From the NCBI RefSeq assembly GCF_029931775.1, contig NC_079325.1:36072461-36136460 (forward strand): a stretch of DNA of 64,000 bases. The letters are read 5' to 3'. The notes beneath the pieces were generated by a model, which was given only the letters and a program-made list of their open reading frames with translations, was not told where the DNA came from and searched no databases. This document shows positions 54,667-64,000 of this stretch, in pieces (positions within the stretch are counted from its first letter, which is position 1; each line of letters starts with the position of its first letter). The position numbers were made by a program, and so were the translations under genes. Source of the stretch: Euleptes europaea (taxonomy: Eukaryota > Chordata > Lepidosauria > Squamata > Sphaerodactylidae).

Positions 54667-54848
54667 GGGGAGGAGCCATAGCTCAGTGGCACAGCACTTG
54701 CTTTGCATAAAGAAGATCCTAAATTCAGTCCTTGCCGGTGTCACTTAAAGAGGATTTTGGGCAGCAGGAGTCAGACACCCTGCCTGAGATCTAGTTGGAC
54801 CAAACTAGATGGACCAAGGGACTCAACTGGCATAAGGCATCTTCATTC
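54667..54848 (+). mobile_element. Ala-tRNA-like SINE, diverged
   Basis: Head GAGCCATAGCTCAGTGGCAC, followed by AAATTCAGTCCTTGCCGG in the B-box position. Plus orientation. Confidence 0.65.
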
Positions 54849-54856
54849 ATTTAGGT

Positions 54857-55052
54857 CAGTGGTTCCCAAAGTGGGCAGTACCACCCCCCCAGGGGGTGGT
54901 GGGATTACCTAGGGGGGCACTAAGAGGCAAGGGGGCACCAGGGGGCACTAGAGGTGGGCCCCTTCAACTGTGTTGTTGGATAGGGTAGGGGGCGCTGGGG
55001 TTGAGTTTGTGGAACCCAGGGGGCGGTGGCCCAAAAAGTTTGGGAACCACTG
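54857..55052. mobile_element. hAT-like MITE with perfect target-site duplication
   Basis: A 196-bp element with ends CAGTGGTTCCCAAA and TTTGGGAACCACTG, flanked by ATTTAGGT on both sides (54,849-54,856 and 55,053-55,060). Fairly young. Confidence 0.93.
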
Positions 55053-55060
55053 ATTTAGGT

Positions 55061-55240
55061 GAAGAGTCATAGCCCAGTGGCGGAGCAAGCATACAGGAGG
55101 TCCCAGGTTCACTTTCCAGTTAAAAGGTTTTTGGGTGTTGGGAAAAAAAGAGATCCTGGAGAGCTGCTGCCAGAGGAAATGATATTGGACTAGATACGGC
55201 CAATTGTCTGACTTGGGATACAGCAACTTCCTGTGTTCAA
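55061..55240 (+). mobile_element. Ala-tRNA-like SINE, diverged
   Basis: AGTCATAGCCCAGTGGCGGA head and GTCCCAGGTTCACTTTCC B-box region, then GAGATCCTGGAGAGCTGC. Plus orientation. Confidence 0.65.
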
Positions 55241-56424
55241 TACAGGCAGTAGATTGGATGCATTGCATTTACTGTTATCTAGCCATGAATGTAAAAAATT
55301 CCATTCAGTCTTGCTATATGCTAGTTATGGTAAGGTTCGTAGGGTAGTTCATTGAGAGAGGTCATTCACAATCCTATTTTTCAGAGACGGGGCTGAGGCT
55401 GAAAATGCCATGGATGAGGCAGCCTTGAGAGTTTATGGCTGTGCTTCGATTCGGACTCAGTTTTTCCAGTCCATTATTCAGTCTGTTGATATATCTTGAT
55501 AATGTGGTGTAAACTGGATGTGACAGAAAATTCAAGCAGGCTTACTTCCCTCTTGCTTCTCGGCCTTTAATGTTTGCATTTTTAGTTTATCCTTGTACTT
55601 TGTTTTTAAAATTAAGATTTTTAAAAAAAGATTCAAGATTCTAAAGTGCAGTAAGGCTACATGGAACAGTCGGAAGAGATAGGCTCACCTCTGCTATAGA
55701 ATAAATCCATCATGTCTGCTGTATTTTAATGCGACTATGTTAATGGAAATATTATGCAAATTGTATTAATAATATGCAGTGACAAATCTAAATTCGCTGC
55801 ACCCCACACTGTTTTACAAGAGGGCATGTGATGGGTAGCAGAGGCCCACCCCAAAATCAAACACGATATGGGAGGACAGCAGGAGGGAAGATGACTTAAT
55901 AGGTCATGGGAGTACCTTTAATAAAGGGTCAAACAAATTAACAGAGTAGCAACATTTTCACATACACAAGCCTTCCCCTGATGTTGCAGTCATTTGAGGG
56001 ATGTGCAAGAAGTTGTGCACGCACCTTGGGATGGCTCAAAATAAGCCCAAACTTTAAAGCTTAGATAAAAGCAGGGGAATACTGGCTGTGGCAGCCCCAA
56101 GCCTCGGATCTGTTCTGTGGGACTGGGTTATGATGGTTTGGTGAGGAGGAAAAATCACACTGCACATGTGTCAATATGCTCTTATTTTAAGATGCATCTT
56201 CACAGTCTGTGGCTAGAAAGTGCTCATTTCTTCATTGAGAGCCAACCTACTGTAAAGAAAGCCCTTTGGGATCAGAACAACTATTCAGTACAGTATCCCA
56301 TTTTCCTCAGTAGCCACCTTTCAGGAAACTGTTGAACAGGGTTTGAAGACAAAACACCATGCCTCTTTCACCCTGTAACTAGTATTCAGAGATATCCTGC
56401 TTCTGAACATGGAGGTCCCTTTTA
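55241..56424. other. Intergenic sequence, nothing recognised
   Basis: AT-rich; no gene or repeat family recognised. Confidence 0.45.
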
Positions 56425-56770
56425 GATAACCATGGCTAATAGCCACTGATGGACATGTCATCCATGAATACTAATCTTCCTTTAAAGCCACCTAAGTTAG
56501 TGCCATTACACATCATAGTCATGAGTTCCATAAATTAATAATATACTGCCTGAAGGTCTTCCTTTCTTCCTGAATATACTGCCCATCATCCCCCCCCTTT
56601 TTTTGGATTCCAGCATTTAATGTGTTAAGGGAAGTTCTCCCTATCCGTTTTCTCCACACCACGCAGAATTTTATAAATATCTAACATCCTCCCCACGTCT
56701 GCGCTGTCACCTTTTTAAAAACAATTTTAAAACCCCAAACTCTTTAGCTTTCCCTGATAGGGAAATCTGA
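56425..56770 (-). mobile_element. Old CR1-like LINE fragment
   Basis: On the plus strand, AACCATGGCTAATAGCCACT, then GAGTTCCATAAATTAATAAT and GCAGAATTTTATAAATATCT. These are the reverse complement of the CR1 ORF2 C-terminal region (the KIMHG segment). Much diverged. Confidence 0.6.
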
Positions 56771-57029
56771 TTCTTTATTGGAGCCAAGGGTGCGTATAAG
56801 TAAGCAAAGGGAGCACCTGTGTCCTGACGGTGTTCCTTCAGAAGCGAGTCCCCATTTCTTTCCATCAGTCTTACTTTCCAAAGCATTCTGAAGGATTGCA
56901 GCCTGCAAGGCTTGACTGCAATTTAGCGCAGTTATGGATTTCTGACTGAGAAGGAAAGCATCCGTTCTTCCCATAGGCTTTAGCAAGACTTGGAGATCGG
57001 ATCCCAGCCATCTTCACCTGCCTTTGGGG

Positions 57030-57287
57030 GGAAGAATGAATGAAAGAGAGAGAGAGAGAGAGAGCAGGGGCTTGTTATCATCCTCTGTCTCCCTATTGGT
57101 TGCAAAAGTTGCAGAAGCGTCCAATAAGGAAGGGGCTGCAGGCATTTTGGGTGGCCGTTCATGTTTTTCCGGGTTAAGGAGAAAGAGAGGCTGCTTGGAG
57201 GAGCTCCGGAAGTTTATTGCAGGGGTTGACCAGCTGTCCCTGTGACTGGCGAGAAGTCGGGCTGGGTCCTACCATCTGCAGCAACAG
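57030..57287 (+). promoter_or_regulatory. ZBTB6: ZBTB6 promoter and noncoding exon 1 (predicted)
   Basis: A donor GCAACAG|GTGAGC at 57,287/57,288 closes a likely leader exon that would splice to the acceptor at 61,711 or 61,714. A (GA)n run lies at about 57,041-57,064 and an ETS-like TCCGGAAG near 57,205. The start site is unknown. Confidence 0.5.
57041..57064 (+). repeat. (GA)n microsatellite
   Basis: About ten GA units upstream of the predicted ZBTB6 first exon. Confidence 0.9.
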
Positions 57288-57895
57288 GTGAGCACCGTGG
57301 GAGCAGGGAATCGCGGGCTGAAGGGCCGGGGGAGGCCGGATAAGCGTGCACTTTCCAATTGGGGGGGGGGGTTAATAAGCGAAGCCTGGAATGAATTGGA
57401 TTTTCCAACCGCAGGAGAAAAGGGCCGATTGGCAATGAGACAGCAAGGTAGACTTCCCCTGACTATGGAAGATCCACTGATTTAGCAATTGGTAATAATC
57501 TCTTTTCCTTTCTGTAAATGTATTGAAATGTATCAGGACAGCAAGGGAATAGCTTGCTGCTGGGCAGGATATCTCTGTGTGTGTATGTCTGTGTGCTAAG
57601 GAATTGGGGCAAGAGTCATGGAGGGTTACAGTAAACCATAACAAGAACTGGGTGAAACTGTTACTCTGCTGCCGCCTCGATGTCTGGAGTGCTATCAGCC
57701 TACCCTGAATGTTGATGGGTTGTCATATCTTGAATTTGGATAAATATCTCTCCCTCAGTACAATCGGGGCTCAGAGATTTCTGCCCGTTAGGGCCTCTGA
57801 GTCAGCAGCTGCAAATAAACTGTTTTCTTGAAATAACGATCTCAGGTCTCTCTCTCCCCCCACGAACCCTTGTTTACCACATCAGCAGCTTCTCA
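57288..57895. other. ZBTB6 intron 1, nothing recognised
   Basis: No exon or repeat recognised. Confidence 0.45.
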
Positions 57896-58283
57896 GAAGA
57901 AGAAGGGTTGATTTTTAGATGCCAACTTTCTCTACTACTTAAGGAAGAACCAAACCTGCTTACAATCACCTTCCCTTCCCCACAACAGTAGAAAAGGGCA
58001 AGAGTCCAGTAGCACCTTAAAGACTTAACAAAAGAAAATATTTTTGTTAGTCTTTAAGGCGCTACTGGACTCCTGCCCTTTTCTACTACTGCAGACAGAC
58101 TAACACAACTACCCACTGTGAATGATCTTCCCCACAACAGACACCCTGTGAGGTAGGTGGGGCTGAGGGAGGTCTAAGAGAGCCGTGACTAGCCCTAGGT
58201 CACCCAGCTGGCTTCATGTGTCGGAGTGGGTTCACCAGACTAGCATCCGCTACTCATTTGGAGAAGTGGGGAAACAAAATCAA
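57896..58283 (-). mobile_element. tRNA-derived SINE, GTGGTTAAGAG family, split by a fold-back insertion
   Basis: The 3' part lies at 57,896-57,988 and the rest at 58,127-58,283, separated by the element at 57,989-58,126. The head is missing at the right, where a Sauria-like SINE begins. Confidence 0.8.
57989..58126 (+). mobile_element. Short fold-back retroelement, second copy
   Basis: Starts TAGAAAAGGGCAAG, as the copy at 48,325 does, and ends CTACCCACTGTGAATGAT. Left and right arms of about 45 bases are inverted copies with few mismatches. It is flanked by the perfect 14-bp duplication CTTCCCCACAACAG (57,975-57,988 and 58,127-58,140). Confidence 0.85.
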
Positions 58284-58436
58284 GTTGGTTTCAGGTAGCC
58301 GGCTCAAGATTGACTTAGCCTTCCATCCTTCCGAGGTTGGTAAAATGAGGACCCAGATTTCTGGGGGTAAAGGGAAGATGACTGGGGAAGGCACTGGCAA
58401 ACCACCCCATAAACAAAGTCTGCCTAGACTTAGGGT
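58284..58436 (+). mobile_element. Sauria-like SINE, partial
   Basis: GGTTTCAGGTAGCCGGCTCA, then CCTTCCATCCTTCCGAGG and GGCACTGGCAAACCACCCC; head and end missing. Confidence 0.8.
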
Positions 58437-58771
58437 TCTTAGGGTTGCCAACCTCCAGGTATTATATACATGACACATACAAAGCACAAATATATACAAT
58501 ATGTACAATCTGCATAAAGCAGAAATGATTCCAAAGGTCTCAACAGAGTACCAGGTAAGTATTAGTATTGTAATCTTTGTGTATAAAGTCCATATAAAGC
58601 CACAATCATTTGATACAATACAATACTAATATATTTTAGACCTGCTGAAAGAAGATTGTTTTTAAACGTATTTGATTTTTCCTAGGCTCAGATGCTGTAC
58701 TAGTTTGCTGTTCAACTGTTGTACCTTTAAGTGTATAAACAATAACTGGTTACATTTCCCCCCTCCCCCAT
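58437..58771. other. ZBTB6 intron 1, nothing recognised
   Basis: AT-rich intron sequence. Confidence 0.45.
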
Positions 58772-58923
58772 AGTATTTGGATGGGAGACCACCAAGGAAT
58801 ACCAGGGTTGCTGTGCAGAGGAAGGCACTGGCAAACCACCTCTGTTAGTCTCTTGCCATGAAACCCCCCCCAAAAGGGGTCGCCATAAGTCTGCTGTGAC
58901 TTGTTGGCACTTTACACACACAA
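58772..58923 (+). mobile_element. 5S rRNA-derived SINE, 5'-truncated
   Basis: Begins in the 5S C-box region (TAGTATTTGGATGGGAGACC) and runs to the CACTTTACACACACA tail. Confidence 0.85.
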
Positions 58924-60234
58924 ATTACAGTTATTTGTCTTTGAAACAAACTCTAAACTTTTCTCAGACTTATCAACATTCAAACTATGGATAAGCAGCT
59001 TAACTTTGATAATATCTCAGGTGTGAGATTTCTAAGTTTCCCCGTATCCGGTTCGTCATTTAAATAGAAGATATTTTGCATTTGGAACAGTCGGTCTAAC
59101 TACAGCTGTCACACTGCAATTCTTCCAGTTCCCTGCTGATGGTGGTAGAGTGTAGAATAAACTGGAGTGGTTAAATCCTCATTGAGGTCTAGCAGCTTGA
59201 GGCCTGGTCCAGCTAAATAAAATCTCATATTGCCCTTTGTAAAAATGGGGGCCTGTAGGGTCCATTTTACTGCAGAGGCATCTTTTGCATTGTCACTTTA
59301 CAGAGAAGGTAGGCAACCACAGGATGCCATACGAGGGAGGGGTATCCCTCTCATATTCTCAATTATCCATTCAGTAGCTGAAACACCAATCACAGTTCAT
59401 CTTCACTAGTAAAACAAAGCAACACTATGCAAAGCAACAGCGTTGGTATACGGTTCAATTTCCTGAAATAACATTTTAGTTATCCTTAAAATTAGGGTAT
59501 TTTAATCCTTAAGAGGCGATTAGAGGGAAAGCCTTTTGTCTATTACAGTTAGATTATTTTTCATTATATCTTACTAACATTATTAAAAATCAGAGTTGCT
59601 GACAGTGTAATCTGATGTGCATCTTTTCCTTTTCGGTTTGTATTTTTCCTTGTATTGGTTTGGGCCACTTCTCCACCCATTAAAAATCCCTGTTATTTTT
59701 TTTAAGTTTTCAGAATTTTCTGCAAACCTGGGGCATTGTTCAGGTTTGTAGAAAGGTCTGTCTTGCGTATTCACAACTCCAGTTGCCGAATTTAAGTATC
59801 CTCAAATTTGGCCGACTTTGCTATTAGAATATACAAGTGGAAACCCACAAGGGGCATCTTATTTCCCCTCCCCCCAATATTTCCTGTTTCCTTTTCCTGA
59901 AAGTCCCGCATAGTCTCTCCCCTTTTCCTGTTTCCTTCTCTCCTTCCCACCAAACAGCACACCTACCATCACCTGCCCCTCTGTCTTCAGTTCCCCCTCC
60001 CCAGCAGCATCCACCTAGGAAAACTATGGGGCAGTTGTGAGTGCCAGCCACTGGGCCAGGTAGGGAACCCTCAAGGACTTATGGGGGGGGACATCACTTT
60101 CCCCTATATCCCTCTCCCACATTATTTGCCCTTTCCCTCCTTCTGGCAATCCCCATATCCTCTCCCCTTTCTCTGACTCATTCTCTGTCACCCACTCACC
60201 AACCTGTTTTTTATCTGCCTCTCATATTCAGCTA
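58924..60234. other. ZBTB6 intron 1, nothing recognised
   Basis: No exon or clear repeat. A related segment (GCAAACCTGGGGCATTGTTC near 59,723) recurs near 60,777, suggesting an unnamed repeat. Confidence 0.4.
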
Positions 60235-60475
60235 TATTTATTATGTATTTACTTCAGTTATACCCTGCCTTTCCCTGCTTATACCATTCTCCTCTCCTTT
60301 TTATCCTCACAAGAACCTACCTATCCTCACAACCTACTGTGAGTTAGGTTAGGCTGAAAGTATGTGACTGGGCCCGAATCACTCAGTGAGCTTCTACAGC
60401 AAGATGGGGATTCAGACCTGGGTCTCCCAGATCATACTCTGAAGCTCTAACTGCTACACTGGATTCTGTAGGGTG
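60235..60475 (-). mobile_element. tRNA-derived SINE (GTTCGAATCC family)
   Basis: Plus strand TTATACCCTGCCTTTCCCTG, then ATTCTCCTCTCCTTTTTATCC, with the head near 60,470. A short stretch (AACCTACCTATCCTCACAAC) is locally duplicated. Confidence 0.75.
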
Positions 60476-61710
60476 CCCGCTGTTTAACAGTAGCAAGCAA
60501 CCAGGCCTAGTTGAATCATGCAAGTCAGGTTGTATCGAGTAATCCAGTGGTTGCTCCCAGGCCTGGCTCCTATGAGTCCTCCTTCAAAGGCCAAAACAGC
60601 TCTGGAAAGGGCCCTGCCCCCTCCCGAGGCCTTTTACTGACAAAAACTGAAGCCTGGAATGCTGTGGTTGCCTAGTAACAGCCACTGAGGGAATCTTTTT
60701 TAAAGCTACAGACACTCCTTTTTATCATTTTTGGGTTTATTTAAACCCCCAATGTATTTTTTTTCATATTTTTTCTGCAAACCTGGGCATTGTTTAGGTT
60801 TGTAGAAAGATCTGTCGTGACCATTCATAGCTCCAGTCACCAGATTTTAAGTATCCAAAAATTTGGCCTACTTCTCTATTAGAATATAAGATGATGATTT
60901 ATTCTAATATTAACACTGTACTGCTCAAGACTGTTTCATTGATGAAGGTGTCTTTTTCTTTTGTACAGTGTTTTTAAAAACTGATCATAACTCCTTGATA
61001 AATGGAAATTGAAGCATACTTAACTCAGCCTGGGATAAATCATGTTGGAAGCCTCACTATATTCCACCATAGGCAGGCAACCAACCCATTAGGAAACCAG
61101 CAGACTTATTAGCTTGACTTCTGCCCACTTGAATATGGTAGGATAGCTTTTCCATTAACAAGCTCTGCCCTTCTGTGACAGTCCCCTAATGTCAGGCTAT
61201 TAGTAATTTGGCTACCATTAAAAAAAAATGGCTTTATGGCATATTGTGCCTTTATAGCATCAACTTGAAGCACACATAAATCCAAGTTCTTAGAAACCAG
61301 AGCCCCAACAATACTAATTTTAATTCAAAGAAGCCCCCCCCCCCATTTTAAAATTCACAATTTACACATTATTAAGACCATGTGGCCACCATGGATCTTG
61401 TTGTTCAGATATGTATCTGGAGTTCCATGCTGCAGGCATGCAGGGATCTGATTAGTATCAGGGCCATGGTAAACAGGGAGAAAGGCATAAGCCTCCTCCA
61501 CACACTGTGCCCTCCCTCTCTACCAATGGAAATCAGGCCTGTACACACCTGGGAGTTAAGTTCTGAACACAGCGTTTCTAAACCACATCTGTCTATCAGC
61601 CGTGTGAGGAACATGAGAACTTGATAATATGTGAAGTTGCCTTCACCCTACCATGTAGGATGACCGGCATTCTTGGCAAACTGAACGTCACTTTTGTGTG
61701 TTTCTTCTCA
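60476..61710. other. ZBTB6 intron 1, nothing recognised
   Basis: No exon recognised. The segment around 60,777-60,900 resembles 59,723-59,830 (see findings). The acceptor TTTCTTCTCAG ends the intron. Confidence 0.45.
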
Positions 61711-61724
61711 GCAGGATTGTGGCC

Positions 61725-63008
61725 ATGGCTGCCGATTCAGATGTGCTCCATTTCCAGTTTGAGCAGCAAGGGGATGCCGTGCTGCAGAAGATGAACCTCT
61801 TGCGGCAACAAAACCTCTTTTGTGATGTGTCAATCTACATCAATGACACCGAGTTCCAGGGGCACAAGGTGATTCTTGCTGCATGTTCCACCTTCATGAG
61901 GGACCAGTTTCTGCTCAACCAGTCCCAGCAAATGCGCATCACCATCTTGCAGAGTGCCGAGGTGGGCAGGAAGTTGCTGCTGTCATGCTACACTGGCGCT
62001 CTGGAGGTGAAAAAGAAGGAGCTTTTAAAATACCTTACGGCTGCAAGTTACTTGCAGATGGTGCATATTGTGGAGAAATGCACCGAGGCACTGTCACGGT
62101 ACCTGGAAATCGATGCCTTTGTGGAGGGCAATAGCAGGAGCCCTGAAAAATGCCACTCTTCGGACATGGAGCTGGGGGGCAAAGATGCCAGTTTGGATAA
62201 AGACTGTGAAATCATTGAGATTTCAGAAGACAGTTCTGTGAATTTAGAGGATCACGTAAAGCAGGAAAAAGGGGATGATCGTCAGCCGCCCTTGCAAAAT
62301 TTAATATCTGAAAGGAAGGATGTAAAAAGCCCTGAGATATCGACTGTTGAGATAGGATACAAAGATGATGAAATCTGCATTTTCCAAATGGATTCCATCG
62401 ATGCGCCTGGGGTAGAAGATGAACAGTATTCACAACCTTCTACCTCCTCTAAAACAAACTTATATTTTCCCGAAACTCAGCACTCCTTGATCAACTCAAC
62501 TGTTGAGAGCAGAATTTCAGAAGTGCCCGGGAGTCAGTTCCCGGGCTTCAGGGGTGAGAACCCAGAAGGAGCTGTGAGTGCTGTGGGTGGGTTCCAAAAT
62601 CCAGAGGACTCTGGCTATTCATGGCGCCACCAGTGTCCAAAATGCCCCCGGGGGTTCCTTCACCTCGATAACTATCTCCGCCACTTGAAGATGCACAAAC
62701 TGTTCTTGTGTTTGCAATGTGGGAAAACCTTCACACAAAAGAAGAACCTGAACCGGCACATCCGAGGGCACATGGGGATCCGCCCATTCCAGTGCATGGT
62801 GTGCCTGAAGACATTTACAGCCAAAAGCACCCTCCAGGACCACTTGAATATTCATAGTGGAGACCGGCCTTACAAGTGCCACTGCTGTGACATGGACTTC
62901 AAGCACAAATCGGCCCTCAAGAAGCACCTGACATCTGTTCACGGGAGGGGCAACATGGACAAAGCAGCCTTTGACTCCATTACTGAAGTCAGAATAGACT
63001 ATGATTAA
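61725..63008 (+). CDS. ZBTB6: ZBTB6, BTB and C2H2 zinc-finger protein
   Basis: A 427-residue protein (human 424) in one coding exon. The ATG at 61,725 starts MAADSDVLHFQFEQQGDAVL, the ZBTB6 N-terminus; the nine upstream in-frame codons belong to the intron, whose acceptor TTCTCAG|CAG| lies at 61,711 or 61,714. Residues ~20-125 form the BTB/POZ domain (FCDVSIYINDTEFQGHKVIL), which mediates dimerisation and corepressor contact in this family. The linker has DCEIIEISEDSSVNLEDHVK and ETQHSLINSTVESR. Four C2H2 fingers span residues 303-406 (QCPKC to TSVH). The C-terminal tail after the fingers differs from mammals. It acts in the nucleus as a DNA-binding regulator; targets are not known from sequence. 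Confidence 0.98.
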   Translation: MAADSDVLHFQFEQQGDAVLQKMNLLRQQNLFCDVSIYINDTEFQGHKVILAACSTFMRDQFLLNQSQQMRITILQSAEVGRKLLLSCYTGALEVKKKELLKYLTAASYLQMVHIVEKCTEALSRYLEIDAFVEGNSRSPEKCHSSDMELGGKDASLDKDCEIIEISEDSSVNLEDHVKQEKGDDRQPPLQNLISERKDVKSPEISTVEIGYKDDEICIFQMDSIDAPGVEDEQYSQPSTSSKTNLYFPETQHSLINSTVESRISEVPGSQFPGFRGENPEGAVSAVGGFQNPEDSGYSWRHQCPKCPRGFLHLDNYLRHLKMHKLFLCLQCGKTFTQKKNLNRHIRGHMGIRPFQCMVCLKTFTAKSTLQDHLNIHSGDRPYKCHCCDMDFKHKSALKKHLTSVHGRGNMDKAAFDSITEVRIDYD

Positions 63009-63127
63009 TGCATGTGTAGGTAAGGCCAGCCTCCCACTAAGACCCCAATTCGACACGCTGGCCAGGAAGTTGCATCCCAGTATTTCCAAGGGTGTTAATT
63101 TCAGGCTTGCAAATTTTAGGCTGGTCA

Positions 63128-64000
63128 ACTTAGAATCATAGAGTTGGAAGGGGCCATACAGGCCATCTAGTCCAACCCCCTGCTCAATGCAGGATCAGCC
63201 TAGGGCATCCCTGACGAGTGTTTGTCCAGCATCTGCTTATAGACAGATAGTGAGGGGGCGCTCACCACCTTCCTAGGCAAGCTGATCTTACTGTCAAACA
63301 ACTCTTACTGTAAAACATTTTTTCCTAATATCCAGTCGGTACCTTTTCGCCCACAATTTAAACACATTATTGTGAGTCCTATCCTCTGCTGCCAATAGGA
63401 ACAGCTCCCTGCCCTCCTCTAAGTGACAGCCCTTCAAATTCTTAAAGAGAGCAATCATGTCCTCCCTCAACCTCCTCTTCTCCAGACTAAACATTCCCAG
63501 TTCCCTCAGCCTTTCCTCGTAGGGCTTGGTCTCCAGGCCCCTGATCATCCTCGTTGCTCTCCTCTGTACCCGCTCGATTCAGTCCTTTTTGAAGTGAGGC
63601 CTACAGAACTGCACACAATACTCCAGGTGCAGCCTGACCAATGCAGTGTACAGCAGAACTATGACATCTTGTGATTTGGATGTTATGCCTCTGTTGATGT
63701 ACACTAAGATTGCATTAGATTTTTTTGTTGCTGCATCACACTGGCTGCTCATATTTAACTTACAGTCCACCCATACCCCAAGAGCTTGTTCACACACACT
63801 GCCATGCAGAAGTGTATCCCCCATCCAGTATGCATGTCCCTCATTTTTGTTACCCAGATGTAGAACTCAGCACTTATCCTTGTTGAATTGCACTTATCCT
63901 TGTTGAATTGCATCTTGTTCACATCCGCCCACTTTTCCAGTGTGTTCAGATCTCATTGAATTCTATCTCTACCTTCTGGTGTGTTTGCTGTACCTCCCAC
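63128..64000 (-). mobile_element. CR1-type LINE 3' end, continuing past the window
   Basis: Minus-strand CR1: its 3' end is the CCTTCCAACTCTATGATTCT terminus near 63,130-63,150. Upstream on that strand it encodes ORF2 words YEERLRELGMFSLEKRRLRE, FKLWAKRYRLDIRKKCF, and VLLYTALVRLHLEYCVQF with LNMSSQCDAATKKSNAIL. At least 870 bp, with frame breaks between segments. It may overlap the 3' untranslated region of ZBTB6. Confidence 0.9.

Noticed and set aside
61698-61724. Upstream in-frame ATG extending ZBTB6 by nine codons
   Set aside because: It spans the intron-exon junction; MAADSDVLHF matches the family start.
63294-63824. A host gene downstream of ZBTB6
   Set aside because: The frames match CR1 ORF2 segments with the CR1 3' terminus at 63.13 kb.
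1-64000. Retrovirus-like or LTR elements
   Set aside because: I saw no gag, pol or env segments of LTR type and no paired LTRs; the reverse transcriptase pieces are all non-LTR.

Overview
This is vertebrate genomic DNA, almost certainly from a squamate reptile. It has multi-exon genes with GT/AG introns, CpG-island promoters, and a dense mix of CR1-type and L1 LINEs, tRNA-derived SINEs, Sauria-like SINEs, 5S rRNA-derived SINEs and hAT-type MITEs of the kind known from lizards and snakes. The gene order RABGAP1 (with GPR21 inside it), ZBTB26, ZBTB6 is that of human 9q33. The species cannot be told from the sequence alone.

The minus-strand half (about 1-47,340) is the 5' part of RABGAP1. I assembled 12 coding exons (12,932-40,754). 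They join in frame and encode the first 599 codons: the acidic N-terminus, the PTB/PID domain, the kinesin-like region and the very start of the Rab-GAP TBC domain. A noncoding first exon lies in a CpG island near 47.2 kb. The intron after the last exon seen holds the single-exon orphan receptor gene GPR21 (2,196-3,248, same strand), with its own GC-rich upstream region (3.25-4.3 kb). The rest of the TBC domain lies beyond the left edge.

The plus-strand half (about 47,400-63,008) holds two related BTB/C2H2 zinc-finger genes. ZBTB26 (coding 49,747-51,075) shares a divergent CpG-island promoter with RABGAP1. ZBTB6 (coding 61,725-63,008) has a noncoding first exon ending near 57,287. Each coding region lies in one 3' exon.

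Mobile elements fill much of the introns, many nested. The most striking is a hAT-type element at 18,277-18,992, inserted in an L1 ORF2 fragment. It carries what looks like the first coding exon of a phosphorylase kinase alpha gene (PHKA), with ATG and splice donor kept. Next are two fold-back insertions (48,325-48,591 and 57,989-58,126) with target-site duplications; the first has 105-bp arms with one mismatch. Their sequence, and that of a second short repeat family (45.1 and 46.5 kb), contains hammerhead-ribozyme-like cores of the kind reported from Penelope-like retroelements. Other events include an L1 inserted into a SINE, hAT in hAT, a 5S-derived SINE inside another SINE, and young 5S-derived SINEs with perfect duplications. 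CR1-type LINE fragments lie at both window edges.
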